Shown here piece after piece: positions 1 through 9,083 of a stretch of DNA of 48,401 bases; position 1 is the first letter of the stretch; each line of letters begins with the position of its first letter. A model generated the notes under the pieces. That model made no database searches and had not been told where the DNA came from. It saw nothing but the letters and a program-made list of their open reading frames with translations. Source of the stretch: a virus; the IMG/VR virus record IMGVR_UViG_3300005563_000044, positions 1-48,401 of that record. One strand, written 5' to 3'. The position numbers and the translations under genes are program-made.

Positions 1-2450
1 CCACCCGCACCGCCGCCGGCCGACAGTTGCGAACCCGCCGTCAGCGTGAGCGTACCGGCTTGACCGGACGAGCCCGACGTGTTGCCTGCGGTGATGGTGA
101 TCGGACCACCCGTCTGGCTTGCAGCCGTGTTGGTGTTGTTGCCGCCTTGCAGCGACAAGGTACCTGGGTTACCGCCCGTGGTGGTGTTGCCCACCGTCAC
201 CGAGACACCGCCCGACGCACCGTTGGTGGTCGCGCCCGAACTGATCACCACGGCGCCAGAAGCGCCGCTGGTCGAACCGCCAGGACCTGAGAAGACGGAT
301 GTCGCACCGGACGCGCCAGTGGCACCGGGCGAACCCGTACCGATGCTGGCCGAACCGCTGTTGAGTGCACCTCCCGAGGCTTGCCCGGAACGAACGTCGA
401 CCGGACCTGTGGTGCCGCTGGTCGGACCCCCGTTACCACCGCGAATGGTGATACCGCCGCCGGCCCAGGTTCCCGCGCCGAGGCCACCGGTGATGATGAC
501 GTCACCGCCGACCACAGCGCCGGTCGCACCTTGACCGGCACCGCCGGTGATGTTGACCCGGCCGCCTTGACCACCAGTACCGGCATCGCCCAGACCACCC
601 GTGAGGTTGACCGCGCCGCCGTTGGCACCCGTACCACCCAGACCTGCGGTGATATTGATGGCTCCTGCCAGACCAGAGGCACCCAGGATGTTGATGGTGC
701 CACCGCTGCTACCACCTGAACCCGGCTGGATCGTGATGTTACCCACAGCGCCACTGACGACTGCACCGGTGCGCAGTGTCAACGCACCCGAGCCGCCGCT
801 GGTCGAACCACCGGCGCCCGTCAGCACCGAGATGGCGCCACCCGTACCGGCAGATCCACCCGCACCCCCGACCAGATTCAGAATACCACCGGCGCCTGCA
901 TTCTGACCGACACCGGCAGTGATCGTGATCGGACCACCGGAGTTGCCATCGGTGTTGGTATTGCCAGCCGTGATCGTGATGGTACCGGCAGTCACGCCGT
1001 TACCACCCTGAAGCGCCAGACCACCACCGATACCACCGGTAGAGTTCGCACCCGTGAGCGTGACACCACCGGCATGACCGGTCGACGACGCCGCGCCGCC
1101 GGCCAGGTTGACGTTGCCAGCGTTGGACGCTGTCGAAGTCGAACCACCGGTGATGTTGACCGTACCCCCACCACCCGAAGACGAACCACCGGCCATGGCC
1201 GTGATGGTCACGGCCGAACCGGTTGCCGTCGCACCCGCCGGAGCCGGCGGGCTGAAGGTGAACCCGTTCGAAGCGATCGTCGTCAGCGACGCATCGGCTG
1301 TGGTCGCGACCAGTTGCAGGATCGATGCGACCGCGCCTTGTGCGTCGTCGTAGCTGCTGAGTGTGAACAGACCCGTGCTGGAGACCGTCGCACCCCAGGT
1401 GCGGTGGTTGGCCGGCGCAGCCGAATTGACCCAGTACTGACGCGGGATGGTCGGTGTGCCCGAGTCGGTACCCATGTAGATACCGGAGGTGGACGCCGAG
1501 ACCGTGGGAACCGTGGCAGTCGCCGAGACCGACGTTGCGGCGCCCGTGCCGGCCACCGGTTGCCAGGTACCATCACCACGCAGGTACGTCGTGGTGTCAG
1601 CCGTACCCGAACCCAGGAACGCGGTTCCCACGCGACCCGACGAGATCGCGGTCGCATTCAGGTTGGTCAGCGCGGCGCCCGAACCCGTGAAGGCGGTGCC
1701 GGTGATGGTGCCCGACGAGTTGATGCTCGTGGGTGTGATCGCGCCGAGACTGAACGTCAAGGCAGGGGTGCTGCCTTGATTGGCCACGGTGGCTGAGACG
1801 CCATTGGCCGCCGTCACGGTGACGGCCGAGACCGTCGACGCCCACGTCCCGTCACCCCGCAGGAAGTTGGTCGATGTGGGCGAACCCGTTCCCAGGTGTG
1901 CCACCGGGACGGTGCCCGATTGCAGCGCCGAGGCGTTCAAGTTGGTGATGGCCGAACCGTCACCGGTAAACGAGGCCGCCGACAGCGCGGAGCTGACCAC
2001 CACCTGACCCGTCAGGTTGATCGTCTGCGCGGTGAGCTCCAGCGTCGTGGCCGCATTGGCCAGACGCGCCACCGTCAGAAACGCCGAAACGGCCGAGAAG
2101 TCGTCGTTGGAAAACCCGAGGTTGAAGCCGCCACCAGCCGACGAGTACGCCCGCGTGATGCGGTTGTTGGCGTTGGCCGTCAAGTCGGCGAGCGTGAGGT
2201 CAGCGTGACCGCTGGAGTCCACGCCCGGGTACACCCCCGAGATCAGCGACGAACGCTGCGTACCGCCTTGGAAGGCGCCGCCGCCGGTCACGATGATCGG
2301 GCGAGCGATGGCCAGCAGCGTGGTGTTGGTGTCCGGGTCGAGGAACGAATAGAGCTCGTTGATGGCCTCGACAGCCAGCAACAGAGACGCTCGTGCCAGC
2401 TTGGGCGAATCATCGCCAGCATCGAGCTGAGAGGTTGGGATCGGAGCCAT
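1..2450 (-). CDS. Glycine-rich tail fibre / adhesin, C-terminus cut by window edge
   Basis: The minus-strand frame is open without a stop from an ATG at 2448-2450 to base 1, so at least 816 residues are present and the C-terminus lies outside. GAGG stands about 10 nt before the ATG. Residues 1-150 form a non-repetitive N-terminus. Next come about 1.5 copies of the module seen in the neighbouring fibre (ITNLNAS, TTYLRGDGTW, SLGAITPTS). From about residue 400 onward the chain is extremely rich in Gly, Thr, Ser and Ala, with short repeats such as GGAGGSAGTGG and ITITAG. Such chains usually make elongated fibres: beta-helices or polyglycine-type bundles. The N-terminus probably attaches to the baseplate and the distal part binds the host surface. 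The tail-fibre role is inferred from composition, the shared module and position. Confidence 0.8.
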   Translation of the reverse strand, partial: MAPIPTSQLDAGDDSPKLARASLLLAVEAINELYSFLDPDTNTTLLAIARPIIVTGGGAFQGGTQRSSLISGVYPGVDSSGHADLTLADLTANANNRITRAYSSAGGGFNLGFSNDDFSAVSAFLTVARLANAATTLELTAQTINLTGQVVVSSALSAASFTGDGSAITNLNASALQSGTVPVAHLGTGSPTSTNFLRGDGTWASTVSAVTVTAANGVSATVANQGSTPALTFSLGAITPTSINSSGTITGTAFTGSGAALTNLNATAISSGRVGTAFLGSGTADTTTYLRGDGTWQPVAGTGAATSVSATATVPTVSASTSGIYMGTDSGTPTIPRQYWVNSAAPANHRTWGATVSSTGLFTLSSYDDAQGAVASILQLVATTADASLTTIASNGFTFSPPAPAGATATGSAVTITAMAGGSSSGGGGTVNITGGSTSTASNAGNVNLAGGAASSTGHAGGVTLTGANSTGGIGGGLALQGGNGVTAGTITITAGNTNTDGNSGGPITITAGVGQNAGAGGILNLVGGAGGSAGTGGAISVLTGAGGSTSGGSGALTLRTGAVVSGAVGNITIQPGSGGSSGGTINILGASGLAGAINITAGLGGTGANGGAVNLTGGLGDAGTGGQGGRVNITGGAGQGATGAVVGGDVIITGGLGAGTWAGGGITIRGGNGGPTSGTTGPVDVRSGQASGGALNSGSASIGTGSPGATGASGATSVFSGPGGSTSGASGAVVISSGATTNGASGGVSVTVGNTTTGGNPGTLSLQGGNNTNTAASQTGGPITITAGNTSGSSGQAGTLTLTAGSQLSAGGGAG

Positions 2451-2482
2451 GTATGAAATCCTCGAGATTTAAAAACGAGACG

Positions 2483-2531
2483 GGCAGTCTCAGCGAAGAG
2501 CCTAGTCATAGACTCTCCGGCTGAAACTGCC
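2483..2531 (-). terminator. Hairpin with T-tract between two tail-fibre genes
   Basis: Arms 2483-2494 (GGCAGTCTCAGC) and 2520-2531 (GCTGAAACTGCC) pair over 12 bp with one G-U. On the minus strand the stem is followed by CGTCTCGTTTTTAAA. It lies between the stop of the LamG-type gene and the start of the glycine-rich fibre, so it is probably a factor-independent terminator or attenuator for the upstream gene. Confidence 0.65.
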
Positions 2532-2548
2532 TGTTCGTACGGTTTTGC

Positions 2549-4558
2549 TTATTGCAGAGCGAAAGCCTTGGCAGGCGGTGTGTAGTTGGTCGTGTACAAA
2601 CCCGTCCCCTTCATCACACGCACATTGTCCAAGTTGCCATTCAGGCGGTTCGCGCCGGAGTTGAAGTCCCCCAACCCAATCGGCGCACTCGAGCCGTAAT
2701 CGTTGGTGTCGGCGTAGCTGGAACCGACTTGAACTCCGTCCAGGAACAACCTTGTCACCCCACTGACGCGGCAGACTGCGAATTCATGCCACGCGCCTGT
2801 AGCGATGGCCGTTGCAGATACGATCCGGTCGGTGTTGGCCACCGCGTAGGCGAGCTTTCCCCCGCTGTTGATCTTCAGGTGGGGAGCCACAGACGCGGTA
2901 GTGGTGTAGAAGCTGACCAGGGTTTGCAAGGTCGTAGCAGCCAGATAGACATGCCCTTCAATCGTGAAGTCGCCAGTGCCAAACCCGAAGATGTCGTTGT
3001 TGACCCCCATGCACGAACCAGCCCCTGCAATGAGCAGTGAGGCAGACCCGTATTTGAAGCGTGTCGTTGACGACGTTGCTGTACCTACCACGCCGATGTT
3101 GGAGGTGCCTGACAAGTCGACCAACTGCGCGCTGGCAAAGTTCAGCAACAAAATCGTGTTGGTGATGGCCGTCAGCGCGGTGGCCGGAGGTGTAAACGGA
3201 GCGGTATAGACCGCCGTGCCTTTGACAATCCGAACTTGCGACATGAAGCCGTCGAAGATCGGGACGGTGCCACCACTGTTGCGGCGATAGCCCACCCCCA
3301 GAACTTCAGTCTCACCGGTGTAGGACGCACCGGTGTTGGTCACCGAAGTTCCTGCCACCCCGTTGGTGTAGACCGTGTTGACACCGTTGTGCCGCACGAT
3401 GGCAATGTGGTTCCACGCATTGAGCGTGACCGCGGGACCCGTGACCGTGTATGCCGCCGATGTTCCACTGGTGGACAGCGCAAACGTGGGTACGCCATTG
3501 GCCAGATTGAACAGCCAACTGTTGGAAAGCAACGACCCCATGCCGTTGGCCTTGGAGACCAACGTCATGTCGGTGTTCAGCACCAGCGGGAAGAACCAGC
3601 CTTCGATCGTGAAGTCTTGATTCGACGTGAATCGGAACGCCGTGTTGTTGGCGATCGTCATGTAGTCAGTGGCTGCCGCTGTGCGAATTGAACCAGCATG
3701 AATGGTCGCGTCGTACGGACCCGAAGGCGCCAGCGGACTGTTGGGTCTGATGATCGGCCCATTGGTCGGCGTGATTGTCACGGGCGTCGGCGACAAGTCG
3801 ACAAAGCGATTGGCCTGACAAGCCAGCAGCACGCAATTGGGATGGTTACCCAATAGCGGAATGGTCGTCAGTTGAAAGGTTTGGTCGTAAAACCCCATGC
3901 CTTTCAAGACTCGCACACCGTGCATGAAACCCGTGAAGTAGTTGGTCGAGCCGGTGATCTGCCGCGAGCCAATGTTGATTGCTCGTGTACCATCTCCAAT
4001 GGCTGTCGAACTGGCACCCACGTTCAAAGCCACCACGCCATCGACGAACAACCGAAGTTGTCCTTGAGTGCGGGTCACCGTCCAGTGGTGCCAGCTGTTG
4101 CGGGTAAACAATCCCGTGGGTGTCGTCGAGACGGTGGTGCCCACTTGGAACTGCAGAGCGCCTGCAGCCGTGATACCCACCGACCAATCGGCTGACGTGG
4201 TGCCCGTCATGTTGCCAATCAGGTCACACGCCGACATCGCTGCGTTGACGTAGAACCAACCTTCGAGCGTGAAATCACCTGTGCCGAAATTGAAGTCGGC
4301 ACTGGCAGGCACTCGCAGGTAGTGCAAGCTCGAACCGATGAACTCCACCGACCAGTTTTGCGGTGACAGGGGCGACATCGATCCCATGTAGGGACTGCCG
4401 CTGCGGGTCACCGTCCAATGATTGGTGCTCGAGTCGACGATGGATTGGTTGCCGCCACCGTTGGTGCCATCGAAAGCACCCAAAAAGACAACATCCGACA
4501 TGTTCGGTTCACGGTAGACCGAATTCGGATTGGCATGAGGGATTTTGCTAATGAGCAT
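2549..4558 (-). CDS. Virion protein with three LamG-like (concanavalin-type) domains, probable tail adhesin
   Basis: This 669-residue protein contains three successive beta-sandwich domains of the LamG/pentraxin type. Each has the signature FTxEGWxxx ... WHHxxVxR ... LFVDGV ... GFMxxVRVxKG ... YTxxFTPP. They lie at roughly residues 45-230, 290-470 and 510-665. LamG-like domains bind carbohydrate, and several phages carry them on tail fibres or decoration proteins. The ATG at 4556-4558 is preceded by AGGT, and the upstream gene stops 3 bp before it, so the two are probably co-transcribed. Position among fibre genes suggests a receptor-binding or fibre-associated role. The domain call is firm; the adhesin role is inferred. 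Confidence 0.82.
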   Translation of the reverse strand: MLISKIPHANPNSVYREPNMSDVVFLGAFDGTNGGGNQSIVDSSTNHWTVTRSGSPYMGSMSPLSPQNWSVEFIGSSLHYLRVPASADFNFGTGDFTLEGWFYVNAAMSACDLIGNMTGTTSADWSVGITAAGALQFQVGTTVSTTPTGLFTRNSWHHWTVTRTQGQLRLFVDGVVALNVGASSTAIGDGTRAINIGSRQITGSTNYFTGFMHGVRVLKGMGFYDQTFQLTTIPLLGNHPNCVLLACQANRFVDLSPTPVTITPTNGPIIRPNSPLAPSGPYDATIHAGSIRTAAATDYMTIANNTAFRFTSNQDFTIEGWFFPLVLNTDMTLVSKANGMGSLLSNSWLFNLANGVPTFALSTSGTSAAYTVTGPAVTLNAWNHIAIVRHNGVNTVYTNGVAGTSVTNTGASYTGETEVLGVGYRRNSGGTVPIFDGFMSQVRIVKGTAVYTAPFTPPATALTAITNTILLLNFASAQLVDLSGTSNIGVVGTATSSTTRFKYGSASLLIAGAGSCMGVNNDIFGFGTGDFTIEGHVYLAATTLQTLVSFYTTTASVAPHLKINSGGKLAYAVANTDRIVSATAIATGAWHEFAVCRVSGVTRLFLDGVQVGSSYADTNDYGSSAPIGLGDFNSGANRLNGNLDNVRVMKGTGLYTTNYTPPAKAFALQ

Positions 4559-4561
4559 GAC

Positions 4562-6643
4562 TTACCTGTTGTCGATGCTGACTGCAGAAGCGCGCCAGGT
4601 GGTTCCACCATCTCGCGTCCAAAAGTGCAAGATGTCGGTACCCGAGGCAGTTAGCGTCGGAGCCACGCCGCTGGTCCACTTCGTACCCGTAAACCACGTT
4701 TGCGTGGCCAGACCCCCGTTGGTCAGTTCAAGAACGAACTCGTAGTAGTTGCCCGAGGCCGGTGGGTTGATGATCGTCCAGGTGTTCACGCCCGTGACGG
4801 TCTTGTAAAAGACGTTCCCCACCCCGCAGTCGATCTGGGCTGCGGCCACCGAATTGGCTGCGTAGCTCACGGCGTTATTGACCGTCAGCCAGCCATTGAC
4901 CGCCAGACCGTAGTTACCCGTGGTCAGACCCAGCACCCACGCATATCCGCCAGCGGTCAACGTGCCAGTCACACTCGCGTTACCCGTGAATGTGCCGTCG
5001 GTCCCGCTGACCGCACCGGATGACGTCAGACTGGTGACGGTAGTCGCAGCCGCACTGAGCGTTCCACTGAACGAGGCCGTAGTTCCCGACACCCCGCCCG
5101 TGGACGTCACGCTGGAGGGGGTGATATCGCCGAGGGTAAACGCCAATGACGGCGTCGTACCCTGGTTGGAGACTGCCGCCGACACGCCATTGACGTTGGC
5201 CACCGTGACCGCAGTGACGGCAGTCGCCCACGTGTTGTCACCGCGCAGATAGGTCGTGGTGTTGGCGGTTCCCGACAAACCCAGCCGAGCCAGAGCTACC
5301 GTACCGGAAGCCAGGTTCGACGCGTTCAGCGACGTGATGGCCGAACCTGCGCCCGACAGGGTGGCGCCGCTGACGGCTCCCGTGGCAGCCACACTCGTGG
5401 GAGTGATGGCGCCGAGCGTGAAGGTCAGGGCCGGTGTCGTGGTACCTGTGGCTACCGACGCCGAAACGCCGTTGGCCGTGACCACCGACACCGACGTGAG
5501 GGCCGTCGCCCACGCATTGGCACCGTTGAGGAAGGTCGTTGCACTGGGTGTTCCGGACGAACCGAGTTGCGCCAGTGGAACGGTACCCGAAGCCAGATTG
5601 CTGGCGTTGAGCGAGGTGATCGCACTGCCAGCGCCAGAAAGAGTCGCGCCAGAGATGCCTCCGGACGCCACGATGCTCGTGGGTGTGATGGCACCCAACG
5701 ACAACGTGATCGCAGGGGTCGTCGACCCCGTCGCGACAGAACCAGAAATGCCATTGGCCGAGACGATGGACACCGCGGTCAACGCCGTCGCCCACAAGCC
5801 GCCACCGTTCCAGAACGTGGTCCCGCTCGCGCCGGTACCGCTGTTCAGATTGGTCACCGGCAGGTTGCCCGAGACTTCGCTGGACAGACTGACTTGCGAA
5901 CCCACAGTCCATGTGTCAGCGGCCGTGCGACGGGCCAGGCCGGTACCAGCCAACCCTTCGAGGGCTGCCAGATCGTTGGCCAATGCCAGCGTGATCGATC
6001 CGGACGAGGTGATCGGACCACCCGAGACGGTCAGACCGGCTGCCGGTTGGGTCAGGTTGACCGAGCGCACACCGTCGGTGATGCCGTAGCCAGACAGCGT
6101 CGTTGGAGGGTTCTGGATGGACGACCACTGTGGGGTGATCGTCACGGGCGTGAGCACCCCCGTCAGACGACCCTTCGCATCGAAGGTCATCGGCGTGTGA
6201 GTGGTCGCGCTGGTGTTGTAGTTGCCGGCGGTCACGCCCGAGTTGGCCAGGGTAGCCGTGCCAGTGGCATTGCCCGAACCATCGAAGCTACTGGACGTCC
6301 AGGTGACATCACCGGTCATCGCAATCGTGCGCGCGGTGGCCAGCGCGCTGGCCGTATCGGCGTTGCCCTGCAGGTTGGCCACGAGGGTGGCGGCGCTACC
6401 GGCGTAGACACCCGCAGTCAGTGTGGTGTCCGTCATGAAGACGAACTTGCCACTCGAGCGTTGGAAACCGTAAAAACCGGTCTTTCCTGCCGAGCCGTTG
6501 TTCCAGTTGAATACGATGCCCAGATCTTGTCCGGCGTCCGTTGTGGGCACCACTTGACCGCCGAGCGTGGCGATCTGCGCGGTCGTGGTGATTTGACTGA
6601 TCACCCCCGCGATGAAGAGGTGCATGATGGATTTGTCAGACAT
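4562..6643 (-). CDS. Repeat-built tail fibre protein
   Basis: This 693-residue protein starts at the ATG 6641-6643, where AAGGTAG stands 6-7 nt upstream. An in-frame start 30 bp further upstream lacks this support. Residues 1-260 resemble fibre N-termini, with phrases such as LQGNADTASALATA, TLANSGVTAG and FDAKGRLTG that are common in phage tail fibres. Residues about 290-570 hold three tandem copies of a module of about 94 residues (LGAITPTS, ITSLNASNLASGTV, WATALT). The C-terminal 100 residues form a distinct tip domain (WTIINPPASGNYYEF, ILHFWTRDGGTTW). The last 1.5 modules resemble part of the glycine-rich fibre downstream, suggesting exchange between fibre genes. Function in host recognition is inferred. 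Confidence 0.85.
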   Translation of the reverse strand: MSDKSIMHLFIAGVISQITTTAQIATLGGQVVPTTDAGQDLGIVFNWNNGSAGKTGFYGFQRSSGKFVFMTDTTLTAGVYAGSAATLVANLQGNADTASALATARTIAMTGDVTWTSSSFDGSGNATGTATLANSGVTAGNYNTSATTHTPMTFDAKGRLTGVLTPVTITPQWSSIQNPPTTLSGYGITDGVRSVNLTQPAAGLTVSGGPITSSGSITLALANDLAALEGLAGTGLARRTAADTWTVGSQVSLSSEVSGNLPVTNLNSGTGASGTTFWNGGGLWATALTAVSIVSANGISGSVATGSTTPAITLSLGAITPTSIVASGGISGATLSGAGSAITSLNASNLASGTVPLAQLGSSGTPSATTFLNGANAWATALTSVSVVTANGVSASVATGTTTPALTFTLGAITPTSVAATGAVSGATLSGAGSAITSLNASNLASGTVALARLGLSGTANTTTYLRGDNTWATAVTAVTVANVNGVSAAVSNQGTTPSLAFTLGDITPSSVTSTGGVSGTTASFSGTLSAAATTVTSLTSSGAVSGTDGTFTGNASVTGTLTAGGYAWVLGLTTGNYGLAVNGWLTVNNAVSYAANSVAAAQIDCGVGNVFYKTVTGVNTWTIINPPASGNYYEFVLELTNGGLATQTWFTGTKWTSGVAPTLTASGTDILHFWTRDGGTTWRASAVSIDNR
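5010..5800 (-). repeat. Three tandem ~282-bp fibre modules
   Basis: Three in-frame copies of a module of about 282 bp (94 codons) repeat within the fibre gene. The equivalent VxANGVS segments start near 5770, 5490 and 5210. The third copy is the most diverged. A related 1.5 copies occur in the adjacent fibre at about 1555-1975. Confidence 0.8.
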
Positions 6644-6674
6644 TGGTCTACCTTGTCTTGTAAGCGTGAACATA

Positions 6675-6712
6675 AGACCGACGCTCGGTGGGGTGTGCCG
6701 AGGCGTCGGTCT
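6675..6712 (-). terminator. Hairpin followed by TTATG upstream of the fibre gene
   Basis: The stem AGACCGACGC/GCGTCGGTCT is extended by CTCGG/CCGAG. Read on the minus strand it runs directly into TTATG (6675-6671), 28-32 nt before the fibre start codon. It belongs to the hairpin-TTATG family described in the findings. It could end leftward transcription or sit beside a promoter for the fibre gene. Confidence 0.6.
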
Positions 6713-6838
6713 AAGACGGTATTTGGAATCTTTGTATCCTACTTTTAGCAGGATCCTGCCCTATGCGAACATGACGGAGGAGGTCTAGTACCGGGCAGCG
6801 CCACATGATTTCGAGGCAAAAAGAACCACAGCGGCATA

Positions 6839-6864
6839 AGAGACCAGCCTCTCGACTGGTCTCT
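6839..6864 (-). terminator. Hairpin-TTATGCCGC terminator after the 223-residue gene
   Basis: AGAGACCAG (6839-6847) pairs perfectly with CTGGTCTCT (6856-6864). On the minus strand the stem continues into TTATGCCGC. The minus-strand gene stops at 6869, five bases before the stem, which fits a terminator. Confidence 0.7.
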
Positions 6865-6868
6865 GATG

Positions 6869-7540
6869 TCAGCTGTTGTCAAAACCGTCGACGGTATTGG
6901 ACAGGACTGTGGCCAGATCAACCGTCCCACCAGGCAAGGTGGTGGCGATGTAGCTTTCGAGTTCCTGGATCTTGGCCAGCGCCGCTGTCAGCTGCGCTTG
7001 CGCGGCCAGGTACATCGCGCGATCGGTCTGGTTGTTGGTGATCTCTGCCAACCGGGCCGACTCGATTGCATTGGCGTCCGCGATGGACATGTTCTTGGTC
7101 TCGCTGATCGCAGCTTGCTGGATCTGGGGCGTGACGCCGAACATGTCGTGGACCACGTTGGCGATGGCGACTTTGACAGCCGTCAGGTCAACGTAGTTGG
7201 GGATCGCTCCCAGACTGACTCCGAGCACGATGGCGGTATACGGGATACCGCCCATGTTGGGGTAGCTGAGAATGTAGGACGTCGGAACGTAGAGAAAGGC
7301 TCCCCCGTTCGATCGCAAAGTGACGATGCACTCGCCATTTGCGACGTCCGTGACGTAGATCGACTCGGCCAGTCCATTGGGGACGTAGAAAGTCGCATAC
7401 GGATCGATCCCCAGCTTCTGGATGTCAGCGAACTTGCGAACCGCGATGCAAGTGTAGTTGACTCCAGGAATGAGGTCTTGTTCAAAGGGCGATGCGAGTC
7501 GGAATAGTCCACTCGCACCGACTGGTGGCGTCAAGGACAC
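6869..7540 (-). CDS. Probable tail-associated virion protein, unknown function
   Basis: This 223-residue protein probably starts with GTG (7538-7540), because AAAGGA stands about 8 nt upstream; no ATG is equally placed. The first 130 residues are compact and beta-rich (PYATFYVPNG, GGAFLYVPTSYILSYP). Residues 150-200 form an amphipathic helix rich in Ala, Gln and Glu that could be a coiled coil. The upstream gene ends 12 bp before it, so they likely share a transcript, and a strong hairpin follows its stop. I recognise no family. Its place between fibre genes and another probable structural gene suggests a baseplate or fibre-attachment protein. Confidence 0.75.
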   Translation of the reverse strand: MSLTPPVGASGLFRLASPFEQDLIPGVNYTCIAVRKFADIQKLGIDPYATFYVPNGLAESIYVTDVANGECIVTLRSNGGAFLYVPTSYILSYPNMGGIPYTAIVLGVSLGAIPNYVDLTAVKVAIANVVHDMFGVTPQIQQAAISETKNMSIADANAIESARLAEITNNQTDRAMYLAAQAQLTAALAKIQELESYIATTLPGGTVDLATVLSNTVDGFDNS

Positions 7541-7552
7541 GAATCAGTCCTT

Positions 7553-8914
7553 TCAGCTGTAGGTCAAACCGAGCAGCGCGTAGACCGAGCGCTTGGTGGC
7601 CATCAGGTACTGGATGTTGCCAAAGGCTTGCACCAGGTAAAGGATGTTGTTGCGCTTGATCTTCATCATGCCCGCCGGCACGACCGTGTGCTCGTCCATC
7701 GACTGGGCGATGGGCAGCATGTCGTTGAGCAAGATGGCCCAGTTCTGGGTGGTCTGCTCCATGCGGTTGAAGTCCGTGGACGACGGCGGTACGTCGATGT
7801 AGTCGGGAAACACCTGGCCGATCTCGAACAGCGCCGAGCGGTTGTCGACCGAGCCGACCATGCTCAGCACGAGCGAGTCGAACGCGCAGCCCAGCACGTT
7901 GGCGTGGGTGTCGACGAACGCCGGATCGTAGGCCGGCGCCACCAGCTTCAGGAACGCCTTGCCGTCGTTGTAGTTCACGATGGGCGAGTAGACGCCGGCG
8001 GCTTGGGTTCGGTTGGCGATGGCGTACTTGTGCCAGTGGGGCGCGATGATGAACTCGGTGCGCTTGAAGATGTCGGGAAAGATCGCGGTCCAGTCCGCCC
8101 GGCTGTGCGCCGAGTTGGCCAGGATGTAGTTGATCAGCGCATCCTTGATCGCATCGATATTGTCGCCGGCCGGACCGTAGATCAGCACGGGCCAGTCCAC
8201 GGGCACGGTCTGCCCGGAGTTGAGCGGGTTGTAGTACGTGTACTGGTCATCTCGCGAGATCGTGGGCGGGTGGCCGCTCGAGTACGTCTGCATCCGCGAG
8301 ATAATTTGAGGCGTTGTGATCGCCTGGACCATGTTGACGACACTCGTACCGGTTCCGAAGAACAGGTCGAGGTTGTCCACCGGAGGTACTACGACGATCT
8401 CGTACTCGTCGTACTCGGCTGCGAAAGCAGCAATCGAGATCCAGATCGTGTTCAGGTTGGGGATCAGGATGTGATCGCTGCCCGTGGTCAGGTCCTGCGA
8501 CTGGAACGACACCCAGTCCGGGCACCAGTACTGATCATGGCGCACCACGTCGCCGATCGAGAACGTGTCCAGACCCACCGTGGCCCCGTAGGCCACGAGG
8601 TCTTGCAGCAGTTGGTCTGCATCGATCTGACCGACCGTACCCGTCACCTTGTTGGTGATGAAGTTGATCACCCCGACCATCTTGGTGACCATCGTCGGAT
8701 CGACGGCGACCTTGCCGGCTGTCGGGCCGTCATTGCCATCATTGCTCGACGAGAAGTTGTAGATCGTGTAGCCAGGCTGGCTACCGTCTTCGTAGACACC
8801 AACCTCACGGGAGAACGTGGCCCCGTAGGTGGTCAACTCCCCGATCGGAGAATTGGTACCAGGCACGTTCGACAAGAACGCGCTGATATTGGCAAAGCTT
8901 TTGGAAGTGTACAT
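7553..8914 (-). CDS. Probable baseplate or tail virion protein, unknown family
   Basis: The frame is open from 8953, but the ATG at 8912-8914 has GGAG seven bases upstream and gives the better start (MYTSKSFANI, 453 residues). The protein is rich in aromatic and acidic residues (DQYWCPDWVSFQSQD, YDEYEIVVVPPVDN) with no signal peptide or membrane segment. It is the first gene of a leftward group holding the fibre genes, after a divergent promoter region. This suggests a baseplate or tail-tip component on which the fibres assemble. No catalytic motif is visible. Confidence 0.78.
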   Translation of the reverse strand: MYTSKSFANISAFLSNVPGTNSPIGELTTYGATFSREVGVYEDGSQPGYTIYNFSSSNDGNDGPTAGKVAVDPTMVTKMVGVINFITNKVTGTVGQIDADQLLQDLVAYGATVGLDTFSIGDVVRHDQYWCPDWVSFQSQDLTTGSDHILIPNLNTIWISIAAFAAEYDEYEIVVVPPVDNLDLFFGTGTSVVNMVQAITTPQIISRMQTYSSGHPPTISRDDQYTYYNPLNSGQTVPVDWPVLIYGPAGDNIDAIKDALINYILANSAHSRADWTAIFPDIFKRTEFIIAPHWHKYAIANRTQAAGVYSPIVNYNDGKAFLKLVAPAYDPAFVDTHANVLGCAFDSLVLSMVGSVDNRSALFEIGQVFPDYIDVPPSSTDFNRMEQTTQNWAILLNDMLPIAQSMDEHTVVPAGMMKIKRNNILYLVQAFGNIQYLMATKRSVYALLGLTYS

Positions 8915-9083
8915 TCGGTTCTCCGATGAGACGCTAGTATTTTTTGCAGGCAATTGAATTTATCATCGCTTCGGGCTCGAAGCTGTTTCTTTTAGAGAGC
9001 CTGAATAAACCTCGAAACTTGGAAGCACTCCGCGAGAGAGTCACTGGTCCCGAGGTGAGCACACAGAATTGAGGAATGGGAAA
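8915..9083. promoter_or_regulatory. Divergent intergenic region between tail and lysis-like genes
   Basis: This 169-bp AT-richer stretch separates leftward and rightward genes and must hold start signals for both. ATACTAG lies shortly before the leftward start. A small hairpin GCTTCG/CGAAGC (8968-8983) is followed by TGTTTCTTTT on the plus strand. No clear sigma70 -35/-10 pair is visible, as expected if a phage polymerase is used. Confidence 0.4.
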
